This document shows positions 42,299 through 53,696 of a stretch of 64,000 nt of DNA, piece by piece. The position numbers were made by a program, and so were the translations under genes. The stretch covers positions 20,147,254-20,211,253 of the forward strand of contig JAQFVV010006197.1 in assembly GCA_028023455.1 (NCBI GenBank), in the 5' to 3' direction. How positions within the stretch are numbered: position 1 is the first letter of the stretch; the number at the start of each line of letters is the position of its first letter. This stretch comes from Epiperipatus broadwayi (lineage: Eukaryota > Onychophora > Udeonychophora > Euonychophora > Peripatidae). Under the pieces are notes generated by a model that was not told the origin of the DNA, searched no databases, and worked only from the letters and a program-made list of their open reading frames with translations.

Positions 42299-42436
42299 TT
42301 GTTCCATAACTTTTTGTGCAAGTTGAATTCGAAAGAAAGTTAATTTTTCTTTCAAATTCATTTTATTATTGTCCACAGTTCAGGAATATGAAAATATATT
42401 TTTTCAAAATAAAGTAAGCATTTATAATAGTATTTT
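42299..42436. repeat. Dispersed non-coding repeat, copy A
   Basis: Matches 45057-45225 with many substitutions and indels: TTCCATAACTTTTTGTGCAA against TTCCATTACTTATTGTGCAA, then AGTTAATTTTTC against AGTCAATTTTTC, then a GAAAATAT..TTTTT block. No coding potential and no visible termini. Confidence 0.45.
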
Positions 42437-43464
42437 ATAAAATATGTTCACGCAGAATGAGATACAAAAAATAATGGCTATCGCAAGTTGGACATCACAT
42501 ATTTAAAATAATTTGAATTTTATACATGGTCAGAAATGTTTATAAACATCTGGATTTATGGAAGTAAAGATTACATCAGTAAATAATTGCTCATAGTTTA
42601 CAAGTGCAACTTTTTTATATATACTATTATGATTATATTCTAAGGCTATAGCAAAATTAATACATAATGGGAAAAATATTTTCAATTTTTCTATAAGTCC
42701 ATTTTAAAATTCTTGATCAGACTAATTGAAAGTAGTGAAAATAGTGGTAAGCAATTCATATCTTGCAGCATACTTTAAATGACTAGATAAAATAAATTTA
42801 TTTAGTACTATAGAATGTATACGAACACTTTCAGTGCAAGATTCCATAGTAAGGATATAAATAAAAGATGCAGAGTGAGTCAGTCTGTATCATTATAAAA
42901 GTTTTAAATAACAAATTTGTACATTATATATCAAATAAGCAATTTTATTATTTATAAGCATATAAAACACATACCACTCTTACAGAAAAAGTGTTTTACA
43001 AAGTGAATAAATAAAACTAGAAGAAACTATTGACATGTACTTTGAAATTATCATAGCATATAATGCACAAATGTAGAATGATAAAAATTATGTCAAAGAG
43101 AGAATATATCACATAACTAAAAGGAGAGTACCAAAATGGTTCTGTTGTGGCTATGTAGACAATATTGTTTCTAAATCTCTCACTGAAAAAACTAAAAGTA
43201 ACTCGTTCTTTGCTGAGTTATGATGAACAATAAAATAAGTTTATCATACAGCAAGTTATAATGCATAAAAGAAAAATGAACTGAAATTATGATGATAATA
43301 ATAAATTATATATATAAGTAAAAGTGTAGTTCCCCCAAATAATGAATGTTTTGTGTCTTTGAATAATTTTTCAGAATAATCAACTTTTTAGAATATTGTT
43401 ATGTCTGCCTAAATCAAATGGCATTTCCATTACCAATTTGGTACTGATTTATGTATGTCTAGAG

Positions 43465-44303
43465 CAGTGATTGTTGCGGCACACTTTTAATAACAAAAAA
43501 AATTTGGCGGCACATTAACATAACAATAAGATAAATTTAAAAGAATTTCACTTGTTTAAATGATTGATGTACCTGTAACATATTTTGTAGAAACCGCATA
43601 GGATAATAATTTTCAATTTAATATAAAATGAAATTCCATTACAAAGTTAACAAAATGTTTATTTATAGATACATATTACATTTAATGTGAAATTTGAGCT
43701 TGATAGTTTTTTATAATTTCTTTTATATTTGGGCATAAAAAGGATAATGGGACTCTCATTTTATAATCCAGATTTACAAGTCTGGATCTTTTTTTCGTTT
43801 TAATATTTGTCAAAGCTGAAAATCTGAATTTGCACAAATAAGATGTGGAAAATTGTAATAATACATTTAAAGCTTTTTTTAATATAGTTGGATAATCGTA
43901 GGAAAGACTAATCCAGAATGAATTATTTGATTCTTGTGCTCATTAACCTGATCACTAACATCATCATTATTGTCATTAAGTTTTTTTTATCCATTTTAGA
44001 AGGTTCTTTTAAAACAAAATGATTTTGTTAAAAATTTATTCAAAACTACATATTGTATATTATCTCTGAATCTGTTTTAATTACATTTGACAACACAATA
44101 TTGTGATATTACACATGCGAATGCAATTATATAAGTTGCCATATGCATACTTCAATTTGTCAACTAGTAGACTAAACAATATATACTATTATAAGCCAGT
44201 AGCTAAAGCTGTAATAGTCATGCATATTGCACACTTTTTTGATGTTGCTTATATATGGTGGCACACTTCAAGAATCTCATGGCACAGTGGTTGAGAAACA
44301 CTG
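43465..44303 (-). mobile_element. Internally deleted hAT DNA transposon (Charlie-like)
   Basis: The ends are CAGTGATTGTTGCGGCACAC (left) and the complement of CAGTGTTTCTCAACCACTGT (right), the CAGTG..TTCTCAAC type of terminal repeat found in Charlie-like hAT transposons. The flanking octamers GTCTAGAG (43457-43464) and ATCTAAAA (44304-44311) agree at 5 of 8 positions, with every difference a G/A transition, as expected for a decayed 8-bp target-site duplication. At 839 bp it is far shorter than an autonomous hAT element. The transposase C-terminus survives on the minus strand (separate entry), so it derives from an autonomous copy by internal deletion and decay. Confidence 0.85.
43682..43879 (-). 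pseudogene. hAT transposase C-terminal (dimerisation) remnant
   Basis: Read on the minus strand from 43879 to the stop at 43684-43682, there is an unbroken frame of 65 codons. It includes KKALNVLLQFSTSYLC, FSALTNIKTKKRSRL and ends KNYQAQISH. This is the conserved hATC region of Charlie/ZBED5-like transposases: the [22 protein letters not shown] block that forms the dimer interface near the C-terminus. Further upstream (towards 44000) recognisable pieces become frameshifted (HSGLVFPTI), and the zinc-finger and most of the catalytic domain are missing, so no active protein can be made. The frame lies entirely inside the hAT element. Confidence 0.85.
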
Positions 44304-44311
44304 ATCTAAAA

Positions 44312-45658
44312 GTTGAAAATCTAAGGAAAATCTTATTTAACCTGTAATTGATAGATTCCTAGTGTTAGTTTTGAATTGAAAAAAATACATTAATACAAAA
44401 TTCAATCTAGCATTTTCTTATCAATAATTTTGAACTTAAAAAAAAAAAAAAAATTCTATACAAATAAATAATTTACTTTTAATGTCCATGGTGTATTAAA
44501 AATTTCTTAGTATATGATCACTGGTGAAAATCATCTAATATTGGAAATATTTATCAGCGTATACAATGCTAATTGAAACTTTATTATAATTATTAGAATT
44601 TAAAATAAATTTAAATGATAAAGATAATAAATGTCCTGTATTTAATATTTATATTAACAATGTCTGCATGTTTTAGTTATGTTGACAGATTGGTAGTTCC
44701 TATGGCTCAACTCTGTTACAACTGCTTATAAACTCCTGAACAGTTTGTTATATTATTTTACATTTTATAATTTAGTAAACATTCTCTAATTAGTGAAAGA
44801 ATGAAAGGATTTCCATATTTTTTCATATTGTCCAAAGTTAAATGATTGAAAGTATCAAATGAGAAGAAATCAAAAGCAGATTAGAACAATTATATTCTCC
44901 ATCTAAAATAGAATTGTAGAACTTCTAATATGCTTTACATTTGTAAAATCTTATAATTTAATAAAAATAATTATATATTCAAATCCACAATCTTGTTTAG
45001 TTTATGATCAATAGGGAGTTGATATACGGTTAGATCTTCTACTTATGAGAATGGCTTATTCCATTACTTATTGTGCAACTTAAATTTATATAAGTCAATT
45101 TTTCCTTTAGATATACGTTTATTTCCTTTAGGTATACGTTTACCATTAAATCAACCTATAGAACATGAAAATATTTTTTTATATAAATAAAAGAGAGCAT
45201 TACAATATAATGGTAGAGACATCCACACAGTAAAAGACAGGCAAGAAATGAGCCATAGATTGATTTAAACCTCATAACTTAATTTAATTTTTTTTTTCAT
45301 TTTCTATATGCTGAAAATTGAGTATCTAATTTCATATTTACATAAGTTAGCTTTCTGTAAGTAGAAAAGTGACCGTTATCATAAAAAAAAAAAGACAGAA
45401 AAATGTCTATCTGACACACTGATTTCTAAATAAACAAATGTATTATATATGTCTAAGATATATTTCAAATCATTGTTGTAAAAAAAAAAACACTCCACCT
45501 TTTGAATAGTGCTTTATAATATATACAAATGACAGTTTCAGCAGACAAGTAGTTTTTTTTTCAAATTTAAACAAAACAAAAACAAAAAAAAACAAAAAAC
45601 AGTTGTATTACATTTATTTATTACATAAACATATGCATATAATTATCATTATTAACAA
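44312..45658. other. AT-rich non-coding DNA
   Basis: No gene recognised. Contains copy B of a dispersed repeat (45057-45225, related to 42299-42436), which includes a ~20-bp tandem duplication near 45105-45140 (CCTTTAGATATACGTTTA and its variant). Confidence 0.5.
45057..45225. repeat. Dispersed non-coding repeat, copy B
   Basis: Related to 42299-42436, with a short internal tandem duplication that the other copy lacks. Termini not defined. Confidence 0.45.
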
Positions 45659-45702
45659 ATTTCTTACATAATATATAATAATTTCTTACATAATATATAA
45701 TA
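45659..45702. repeat. 22-bp tandem duplication at the RTE 5' flank
   Basis: Two perfect consecutive copies (45659-45680 and 45681-45702) beginning ATTTCTTACATAATATATAA. They lie immediately before the 5' end of the intact retrotransposon and may be part of its insertion scar. Confidence 0.9.
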
Positions 45703-45757
45703 AAAAGTCGTCATCAAATGGCGGACCCAGGCTGCCATTTGATGACGACTTTTTATT
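45699..45757. repeat. Perfect 24-bp inverted repeat at the RTE 5' end
   Basis: The arms 45699-45722 and 45734-45757 are perfect reverse complements around an 11-nt spacer (GGACCCAGGCT). The right arm is the true start of the element: the sister copy at 14.8 kb aligns from within it. The left arm is therefore an inverted copy of the element's own first bases, as expected from fold-back (snap-back) synthesis when an insertion is completed. The first ATG of the long frame lies in the left arm. Confidence 0.95.
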
Positions 45758-48570
45758 TAGGTACTTACAACTGCAGATCACTTTCAAGTGAAGGAAGATT
45801 GCAAGAATTAGAAGAAGAACTCTCTTATATTAAATGGGATATTATTGGACTTTGTGAAGTTAGAAGAAAAGGTGAAGAGACAATTGGTTTAAAAAGTGGA
45901 CATATGCTCTATTATAAAGGCACAAATATTGGAAATACAAGTGGAGTAGGATTCATTATAAATAAAAAGTGGAAGAACAATATTGTGGAGATTGGTGGTG
46001 TATCAGACAGAGTGGCAAGATTAGTTATACAACTTAATAGCAGATATCAAATGCAGATAATTCAGGTTTATGCCCCAACAAGTTCTCACAGTGATGAAGT
46101 AGTAGAAGATTTTTATATGGATGTACAAAAGGCTTTTGATCAGAGTAAACAACATTTTAAAATTGTTATGGGAGATTTTAATGCTAGAATTGGTAAACAA
46201 ATGAAAGATGAAAGTGTTGTAGGTAATTTTGGTTATGGTAATAGAAATGAGAGAGGACATAGACTTGTGGAGTTTGCAGAGAAGGAAAAACTTTATATTA
46301 TGAATTCTTTTTTTGAGAAAAATGTTAAAAGGAAATGGACATGGAAGCATCCAAATGAAGGTACAGCAGAATTGGATTATATTTTGACTAACAGGAAATA
46401 CATATTTCAAGATTGTAATGTTCTTAATAAATTTAACACAGGAAGTGATCATCGATTAGTAAGGGGTAAGATACATGTTAATGTAAAACTAGAGAGACAA
46501 AAATTATTAAGAAAAACTATATTTACAGTTGATATTCCTAATCTTCAGAAACATTCTAATGAATTTAAATTAGAACTTACAAATCGGTTTCAAGTATTAG
46601 TAGATTTTGAACATGATTCAGATTTGAATGAAATTAATATGAAAATAACTGATACACTTTTAAAAACTGCAACAAAGATAGCTGGTAGAAAAAAGCAGCA
46701 ATTGACTAATAAAATTTCTACTGAGACTAGAGAACTTATGAAGAAAAGAAGGAATATGAAGATATGCAAGAATGATGCATTAAAAAGAATTGAATATCTC
46801 GAATTTTGTAAAATGGTGCGGAAAAGAGTTGAAAATGATATAAGAAAGTATAACTGTGAACTAGCAAGAAAAGCTGTAGAAGAAAATAAAAGTCTTAAGA
46901 ATGTATCACAACATTTTGGTATTGGTAGGAAATTTATATCTGCAATAAGGAAAAAAGATGGAATTATTACTAAAAAGAGGGATGACATTATGAAATTGGT
47001 AGAAGATTTTTATCAAGAATTATATAGTAATAAAGAACAAGTACCTCCTATATCTATTACATCTTCCGAATTGCCCAGAATTTTAAATGAAGAAATGAGA
47101 AATGTAATTAAATGTATGAAAAAAGGAAAGGCTCCAGGTAATGATGGAATTATAATTGATATATTAAAAGAAGCAGGTGAAGAAACAGAAAAAATATTAG
47201 CAAAGTTATATACCAAATGTCTAAATGATAAAGATGTACCGGATGATTGGAAGAATGCAGTAATAATATTAATATTTAAAAAAGGTGATAAAGAAGATAT
47301 TAGAAATTACAGACCTATCAGCCTTTTATCAGTTTTATATAAAATTTTTACCAAGATAATTACAACTCGTCTACAGAGAACCTTGGATTTTCACCAACCA
47401 AGAGAACAAGCTGGATTTAAAAGTGGTTTTAGTACAGTAGATCATATTCAAGTATTGAAAGAAGTTATAGAAAGGACAAATGAATATGAGTTGTCATTAT
47501 GTTTTGGATTTGTAGATTATGAAAAGGCATTTGATTCTATAAACATTTCTTCAGTGATTAAAGCACTGGATCATCAAGGTATAGATCCAGGATATTGTCA
47601 TATTTTAAAGAATATTTATAAAAATGCAACAGCAACAATTAGATTACATAATGATACTGGGAAAGTCAACATTGAGAAAGGTGTAAGACAAGGTGACTCC
47701 ATATCTCCAAAACTTTTTACAGCAGTGCTGCAAGAAGTATTTTGTGGATTAAAATGGGAAACTAAAGGAGTGAAAGTAAATGGAGATTATTTAAGTCATT
47801 TAGATTTCGCAGATGATGTAGTTGTTTTTGCAAGTAATGCTTCCGAGCTGCAGGAAATGTTGCAGGAGTTATCAGATGAAAGTAGGAAAGTAGGACTAAA
47901 GATAAATGTTAAAAAGACTAAAGTAATGTTTAATCGATTTGCTCCAAATATGAAAATAAAGATTGATTATGATGAATTAGAAGAAGTTAACAGTTACAAG
48001 TACCTTGGTCAGATTATTAATACAGATGGAAACATAATAGAGGAAATTAATCATAGAATTAAACTTGGTTGGAGTGCTTTTGGTAGAAATAACTTGATAT
48101 TAAAAGGAAATATGCCTATGTGTTTGAAAAGAAAGGTTTTTAACAAATGTGTTTTACCAGTTCTTACTTATGGATCTGAGACTTGGACACTTAATAGAAG
48201 ATCAATACAGAGACTTCAGACCACTCAAAGAAGTATGGAGAGATGTATGTTGGGAGTAACAAGAAGAGATCGAAAACGCAATGTATGGGTAAGAGAACAA
48301 ACAGGTGTTACTGACCTCATTGAAAAAATTAAAAGATTAAAGTGGAGTTGGGCTGGACATATTGCTAGAAGAGATGATAATAGATGGACAATTGAAATTT
48401 TAAACTGGATTCCAAGAGATTGTAAAAGACCCAGAAGGAGACCACATGTAAGATGGATGGATGAAATAAGAAAATGTGTAGGGGTGATGTGGAGAAGAGA
48501 AGCTAAAGATCGGAGAAGATGGATTAAACTTGGAGAGACCTTCATCCTGCAGTGGATTGATAATGGTTGA
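45718..48570 (+). CDS. RTE-type endonuclease/reverse transcriptase (intact, 950 aa)
   Basis: A complete pol protein of a non-LTR retrotransposon. Residues ~12-255 form an exonuclease-endonuclease-phosphatase (APE-like) domain that nicks target DNA: TYNCRSL, catalytic Glu47 in [15 protein letters not shown] (Asp153, Asn155), LDYI (Asp220) and SDH (Asp244-His245). The reverse transcriptase domain spans ~470-770: [13 protein letters not shown] (~530), motif [11 protein letters not shown] (Asp600), motif [11 protein letters not shown] (~655), motif C FADD (Asp699-Asp700), motif [11 protein letters not shown] and YKYLGQ. The C-terminus has the W.GH.AR..D.RW and [10 protein letters not shown] blocks usual in RTE-like proteins. 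All key residues are present with no stop, so the copy is young and possibly active. The ATG at 45718 lies in the snap-back arm; the in-frame ATG at 45742 (residue 9) is probably the original start. The short 3' UTR ends in TGATGA-type repeats near 48590, typical of RTE elements. A decayed relative lies at 14.8-17.0 kb. Confidence 0.95.
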   Translation: MADPGCHLMTTFYLGTYNCRSLSSEGRLQELEEELSYIKWDIIGLCEVRRKGEETIGLKSGHMLYYKGTNIGNTSGVGFIINKKWKNNIVEIGGVSDRVARLVIQLNSRYQMQIIQVYAPTSSHSDEVVEDFYMDVQKAFDQSKQHFKIVMGDFNARIGKQMKDESVVGNFGYGNRNERGHRLVEFAEKEKLYIMNSFFEKNVKRKWTWKHPNEGTAELDYILTNRKYIFQDCNVLNKFNTGSDHRLVRGKIHVNVKLERQKLLRKTIFTVDIPNLQKHSNEFKLELTNRFQVLVDFEHDSDLNEINMKITDTLLKTATKIAGRKKQQLTNKISTETRELMKKRRNMKICKNDALKRIEYLEFCKMVRKRVENDIRKYNCELARKAVEENKSLKNVSQHFGIGRKFISAIRKKDGIITKKRDDIMKLVEDFYQELYSNKEQVPPISITSSELPRILNEEMRNVIKCMKKGKAPGNDGIIIDILKEAGEETEKILAKLYTKCLNDKDVPDDWKNAVIILIFKKGDKEDIRNYRPISLLSVLYKIFTKIITTRLQRTLDFHQPREQAGFKSGFSTVDHIQVLKEVIERTNEYELSLCFGFVDYEKAFDSINISSVIKALDHQGIDPGYCHILKNIYKNATATIRLHNDTGKVNIEKGVRQGDSISPKLFTAVLQEVFCGLKWETKGVKVNGDYLSHLDFADDVVVFASNASELQEMLQELSDESRKVGLKINVKKTKVMFNRFAPNMKIKIDYDELEEVNSYKYLGQIINTDGNIIEEINHRIKLGWSAFGRNNLILKGNMPMCLKRKVFNKCVLPVLTYGSETWTLNRRSIQRLQTTQRSMERCMLGVTRRDRKRNVWVREQTGVTDLIEKIKRLKWSWAGHIARRDDNRWTIEILNWIPRDCKRPRRRPHVRWMDEIRKCVGVMWRREAKDRRRWIKLGETFILQWIDNG

Positions 48571-48592
48571 TAATGATGATGAATGATGATAT
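48571..48592 (+). repeat. RTE 3' tail of TGA/GAT triplets
   Basis: Directly after the stop codon the sequence is TAATGATGATGAATGATGAT, matching the short microsatellite-like tails of RTE elements rather than poly-A. An ATATAATAA motif just after it also occurs before the 5' end (near 45693-45701) and could be a target-site duplication, but in such AT-rich DNA this is weak. Confidence 0.7.
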
Positions 48593-48600
48593 AATAATTG

Positions 48601-49246
48601 TATAAATAAATCAATTATTTTATATAGCACGATGTTTATAAACTGTAATATTTAAACAGCATTAAGCTGTTGCACATGCGCTTTGCAGATTTTAACTATA
48701 AATGACTGAATACTAACACTTCAAACACATGATAAAGTCTTTGGAAAAGATAGAGTGGCCATCTATCTTTTCGAACCCAAACGCTTTTGTATGGGCAAAT
48801 CTTAAGTGTTTGAAAGTGAAAGCGTGAAGATGATGTGTTTGAAGTGTTAGTATTCAGTCATTTATAGTTAAAATCTGCAAAGAGCATGTGTAACAGCTTA
48901 ATGCTGTTTAAATATTACAGTTTATAAATATCGCACTATATAAAATAATTGATTTATTTACATACATTTAATTTCAAATAAGAATGACATATCGTAAATT
49001 CTAGTAAATTTTACCAGCGTCATTCATTCAAGCATGTAAAAGTAATTTAAAGTGATTATTTAATATCTTCATGCTTTCACTTTCAAACACTTAAGATTTG
49101 CCCATACAAAAGCGTTTGGGTTCGAAAAGATAGATGGCCACTCTATCTTTTCCAAAGACTTTACCATGTGTTTGAAGTGTTAGTATTCAGTCATTTATAG
49201 TTAAAATCTGCAAAGCGCATGTGCAATAGCTTAATGCTGTTTAAAT
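48601..49246. mobile_element. Complex palindrome with a module in three copies
   Basis: Two nested inverted repeats. First, 48601-48730 is the reverse complement of about 48833-48960. Second, 48651-48831 is the reverse complement of about 49065-49246. A module of about 80 nt therefore occurs three times: forward at 48651-48731 and inverted at 48832-48914 and 49166-49246. The ~100-nt spacer module (48732-48831) occurs once in each orientation and itself has a 10-bp hairpin (48744-48753 with 48763-48772). The order is B, C, B', unique, C', B'. No coding potential. The outer end of the first arm coincides with the 3' end of the RTE insertion. Probably a fold-back or other non-autonomous DNA element; not the family seen at 17 and 38 kb. 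Confidence 0.85.
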
Positions 49247-52200
49247 AATTATATGTGTATATATATTTGTAATGATATTTTTGCCATTAGTTTTCACTGG
49301 ACGGAGGTTTAAACTCATAACCAATGGTATACAGTGATATATATCGTAAATTTGATTAAAATAAATATGAAAGTTGAAAGGTTAATAAAAAAATTTAAAA
49401 AATGATTCAATTCATTTGTGATGATGATTTATAATTTAACAGTACAAATACTATTAAAAGTATTTTGTTTTTCAGTTTCAATAAAAATAAAACTCAAAAG
49501 TAATAAACCTTCTAAAAAGAAAGTTTACTTTAGGAAAACTTTCAATAGAACAATCATCTATTACCACCATCCCTTTATGTTCCCCAAAGGATTGCATAAT
49601 TTCTCAGGATTGTGAATATTAATTAGCAGATATGTCTAAAAAGCATATATTTGGATGAAGTTACAAACACAAACAAAATGGATTAATAAAAAAACATATT
49701 TAACAATTTATTATAATAAATAAAAAACTTGCTGTATATATATATTCTCAACTATTAATGCATTCACAAAGTATTAAATATTACAGTAGTAAAAGATATT
49801 TTAAATTTAAGTTTAAGACCTTATAGTATTTATAATGATAAGATGTTACCATGTTAAATATTGAAACAATCACAAACAATGGTTTTTGTAGATATTATTT
49901 TAATATTTTATTGTTGTCTTTCTTTATCGCTCTGAATAATAGTAATTCTTCTTCTTAATATAATAATCCTTCTAAATAAGATTGAAACAAACAACTAATT
50001 ATATTTACAATTATTTAATTATCAACCCAACTTTCATCTCTTATTGAGACCTTTTCAAGATATAGTTTTATACATCACATGACTTATTAATTATATTCAT
50101 TCCATTTATTGGACATTATTCACCTTAAACAATTTAATTGACATTATACATAAAAATTTAAACTATGTAAATACATATAACTATATAAAACAATAAATAT
50201 TCTACCCCCCCCCTCATTTTTTATAAACTTTCATTCACAATTCTACCATAATTTTTAAATCTTCCAATTATGCAATAATGCCCACTTTCTACATAATTTT
50301 GTTGGACCATTAACTATATTTACACATTTATCCAAATTTTTCTGAATATATAAAATTTCATAACATATTCTTTTACGATAGCCTCCCCCGCCCTCTCTTT
50401 TTACAATTCTACCATAATTTTCAAATCTTCCAATTGTCTAATAATGTCCACTTTCCATTAATTTTGCTACACCTTTAACTATATTTACATATCTATTCAA
50501 AATTTTCTGAATGTATAAAATTTAATAATATATTCTTTTACAATAATCTTTAACATATTTTATAACTATAATAATCTTCTCACATTCCATTTTATGACCA
50601 ATATCTAAATAATAACAATTTTATTGACAAATAATTGTTATACTGAATATTTGACCATTGTATATATTCTTCTCCTTGAACATTGATGATGTTAAAGATT
50701 AAATACAGCAGCACTGGTGATGTTTATGAGATATAATATCAGTAGATCATGGGTAATTTATAAAGCAATATCCATTTTTTTCATCATGGCATTATAGATA
50801 CATTGCCCTGGCTGATTTTACAAACTTCAAAATTGGTTTCTGGATTCAACTGCATTTTCCAAGCAATTTCACTAGTGTGTGTGTTAGAACTGGAGTATTG
50901 AAAAATTCATTTAAAATTACTAAAATACAGCTACCCAAATTACTGTGGAAAAGAATTGTAATCCACAGTTGTTTCTTTCCTTAGCATGGATCACTGCAAC
51001 ACTGTTAAAAGTAAATGAGATGCGAATGATTATAGAATAAAATGCTGGATTCTTGGAATTGAAATAAGAATGCCTAGTTTTTGTTTCAGACCTATTTATA
51101 TCCATTTGATGTTGTTGAAACAACATGTTTCCAAATAAATTATACATCACCAGCTAGAAAAACTATGACTTTTGTGACATTACAATAATATATTTTTTGA
51201 AAAACACTCTCTTTACACTCTTCAGAACATGTTGTGGATACAAATTTTACATATATTATATTACAATTTGATACATTATTAGTTAACATAGAAAAAAATT
51301 AACATTTATTGCCAACCTTTAATTATACTGTGACATTTTACTTATTTTTATTAATTCCAAAATTTTAGTATTACATTTTAGCTTTCCCATCCAATTTTAT
51401 TATGAAAATATGGGGAATTTTCTTTAAAACTCAGTTCATGAGAGGCAAATTAGAACAGTTTCAAATTTAGATTTTTTAGAACATAAGCAATTCTTTCACA
51501 TATCAAGACTACATTTTAATTTATCATTCTATCTCTCTCACTTATCACAAAGTAAATATTTAATAATATTAATAACATGCATAAATTAATTTTCAACTGA
51601 TATGTTATACATAGTGGGATGCAAAAATGACTGGAATTTTGTAATAAAAGTTGTATATTTACTTTTAGATGTTGCAAATTGACTCTGGTTTAAATCAGTC
51701 TGTCACTTTTCAAAGTAGTCCAGAAACACTTCTAAGTCCGCAAAAAAAAAATTGAGACATTTAAAAATTTGCAAAAAGTGTGCTCAGGTAAATATGACTG
51801 ATAGATAAGCTAGGTCATGCTGAATTTAATCAAAATGTGTTTCATCCTCAAGGCTTTGAGGAATGATACTGTTGGAGTGGAGTTTGCAAAAATAAGATGT
51901 TTACATTTTGCCGCATCACATAAATGTTTTAGAAGTTGCATATAAAATGTCTGATCATTACAAACTAAATCTCAGAGAAAAATACTGTTTCTGTCAAAAA
52001 AAAATCAGCATTAATTCCAATATTTTAGCCATTATAAAAAAAAAAAGACCAATGCAGAAGAGTTTCTGACAGAAGTATGTATCAGAAAAAGGATATACCA
52101 CAAATGTAAGTGGCAGTTTGTATATTTATAGTCAATCTGAGCTGCATCAGATTTTTATAGTTACAATATATTGCATAATTTACTGTATGTTTATGTAATA

Positions 52201-52790
52201 GATAATGGTAAAGCTTTTTTTTAAATTCTGAAAGACTGCTAATCAATTGAAATTGTCTCATATATGTATACTAAATAAAGTACAGTGAAAAATGTACTTG
52301 AGAAATGGAGCTGTTTTGTTTTTTTTGTAAAATTTAAAAGAAGCAATATAATAAGAATAGAAGAAGTCTTATATATTTTGGAAAGAATATATTCTAGATT
52401 AATTAACAATTTTGAATTTGTATGGAAGCGAACAGATGTAAAAATGGGAAATAATTATATAGTATACTAAAACAGAATATAAATTAACAATACATAAAAA
52501 TATATAATAGGAATATCTTCGAAACTTCTTGTTAATTTGATCCACTATATTTAAATAAACATACAAATTTTGATAATTTAATTTTGTGTTTATTTTTTCT
52601 GAATTTTAAAACTTTGGACTGTTTCACGATGAAAAAACTTGTTTTAACCCCGCTGAAAAAATATAATGGTATAATTATTTGGGACTTGTTTCGACTTTAT
52701 TCTACCTTTTTTTTTTTTTTTTGGTTGACTAAATTATTTTTCTTCTTATTAAACCAAAAGTAACTTTTGTGTTGTTGGGGGTTCAAAAAT
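49247..52790. other. AT-rich non-coding DNA
   Basis: No gene recognised. Around 51610-52100 there are weak resemblances to a mariner-like element (GGATGCAAAAATGACTGGAA, then CTTTTCAAAGTAGTCC), but no second terminal repeat or transposase motif could be found. Pyrimidine-rich stretches occur at 50.2-50.6 kb, with two related blocks near 50225-50350 and 50400-50530. Confidence 0.45.
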
Positions 52791-53170
52791 TGAACTGGCG
52801 CTTTGTAACATAACTTCGGAGGCTACGACGCTATGCAAATTACATCAGAGATGTGGCTTGAATGCACCTTTATTCATGAGATTCAGTAACATTTACTCGG
52901 TTCTCAGGTATCGATCGCTTGCTATATGTGAACTTTTAGTTCGGATGATCGAACAGCCTTAATATACAATGCTGGATTCCGGTGTTCCAGTTCTGAAGGA
53001 GGTAATGGGAATGACCCTTAAAATCATTATCCCATTTAAAAGAGAGGGCTGTCCGAACTAGGGATAATAAGATAGTCCTTAAAACCTAATCTTATCTTAA
53101 TAATTATATGATAGCAAGGCATGATGCACCACAGTGCTTCATAAAAGTTCATTCACAACGCTTTCTAAAT
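52791..53170. other. GC-richer, structure-prone segment of unknown identity
   Basis: This patch is clearly richer in G+C and CpG than its surroundings (for example GGTATCGATCGCTTGC near 52905). Short complementary motifs (AGTTCGGA near 52937 and TCCGAACT near 53051; AACAGCC and GGCTGT) suggest an inverted arrangement about 115 nt across. No open frame, splice pattern or tRNA-like structure was convincing. It could be part of an older element, an exon or a regulatory element. Confidence 0.35.
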
Positions 53171-53683
53171 ATTAATTATTACAATTAGTAAAGCACAAAA
53201 TCTATAGTTTCTTCTGCAAACTACTCTACGCCAGTTAGTTAAATAAACACTGAAATTGTGCTAAAGAGGACTTTATTAAAATGATCTAGTTTACTAATTA
53301 TCTACCCATTTCTATGAAATAAATTAATGGGGTCTAAAGCATATCTGGGACTTAAACTTGGCTAACTGCTGAACATGCCTTAAATTATCACTCTCATATT
53401 TAACTAAACAGACCTTTTAATAAGCAATATATATGCAACATTAAGCTAAACGTAGCAGCTCAACTAATATATCAAAGTAGATTTCAGAACAGAGATCTAT
53501 ATATATGCCAAACAGCATACATTGATTTACTTGAGAACAAAAGTGTCTCTTTAGGTTTATACTAATTAATAATCTCTGCTCTGAAGGCACAGCATAAATC
53601 AATAATGCATTTTAACAATATATATATATATGAAAAAGTATAGACGTAAATAGAGAAAATAATAAGGCAATAATAATCTTTTA
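53171..53683. other. Non-coding flank of the tandem array
   Basis: AT-rich sequence with no gene recognised. It ends at the left copy of the 13-bp duplication that brackets the array. Confidence 0.5.
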
Positions 53684-53696
53684 TAAGTTGAATTTA
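53684..53696. repeat. Target-site duplication, left copy
   Basis: TAAGTTGAATTTA, identical to 59413-59425. The two copies lie exactly at the outer edges of the inverted tandem array, so the array entered this site as one unit. Confidence 0.85.

Larger units (their letters stand above)
38981..43456. other. AT-rich non-coding DNA with minor repeats
   Basis: No gene recognised. Contains three imperfect ~60-bp tandem units at 39536-39712, a non-coding block at 42299-42436 related to 45057-45225, and near 40700 a slightly GC-richer patch (TTAACCCATTTG...) that could be one end of a TTAA-targeting element, but no matching second end was found nearby. Confidence 0.45.

Noticed and set aside
46021-48630. 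Minus-strand open frames of up to 143 codons
   Set aside because: They are antisense shadows of the intact RTE gene, rich in Ser, Leu and Phe, with no family motif.
51610-52170. Possible mariner-like element
   Set aside because: A terminal-repeat-like start and a CAAAGTAGTCC motif are suggestive, but no second terminal repeat, TA duplication or transposase motif could be found.
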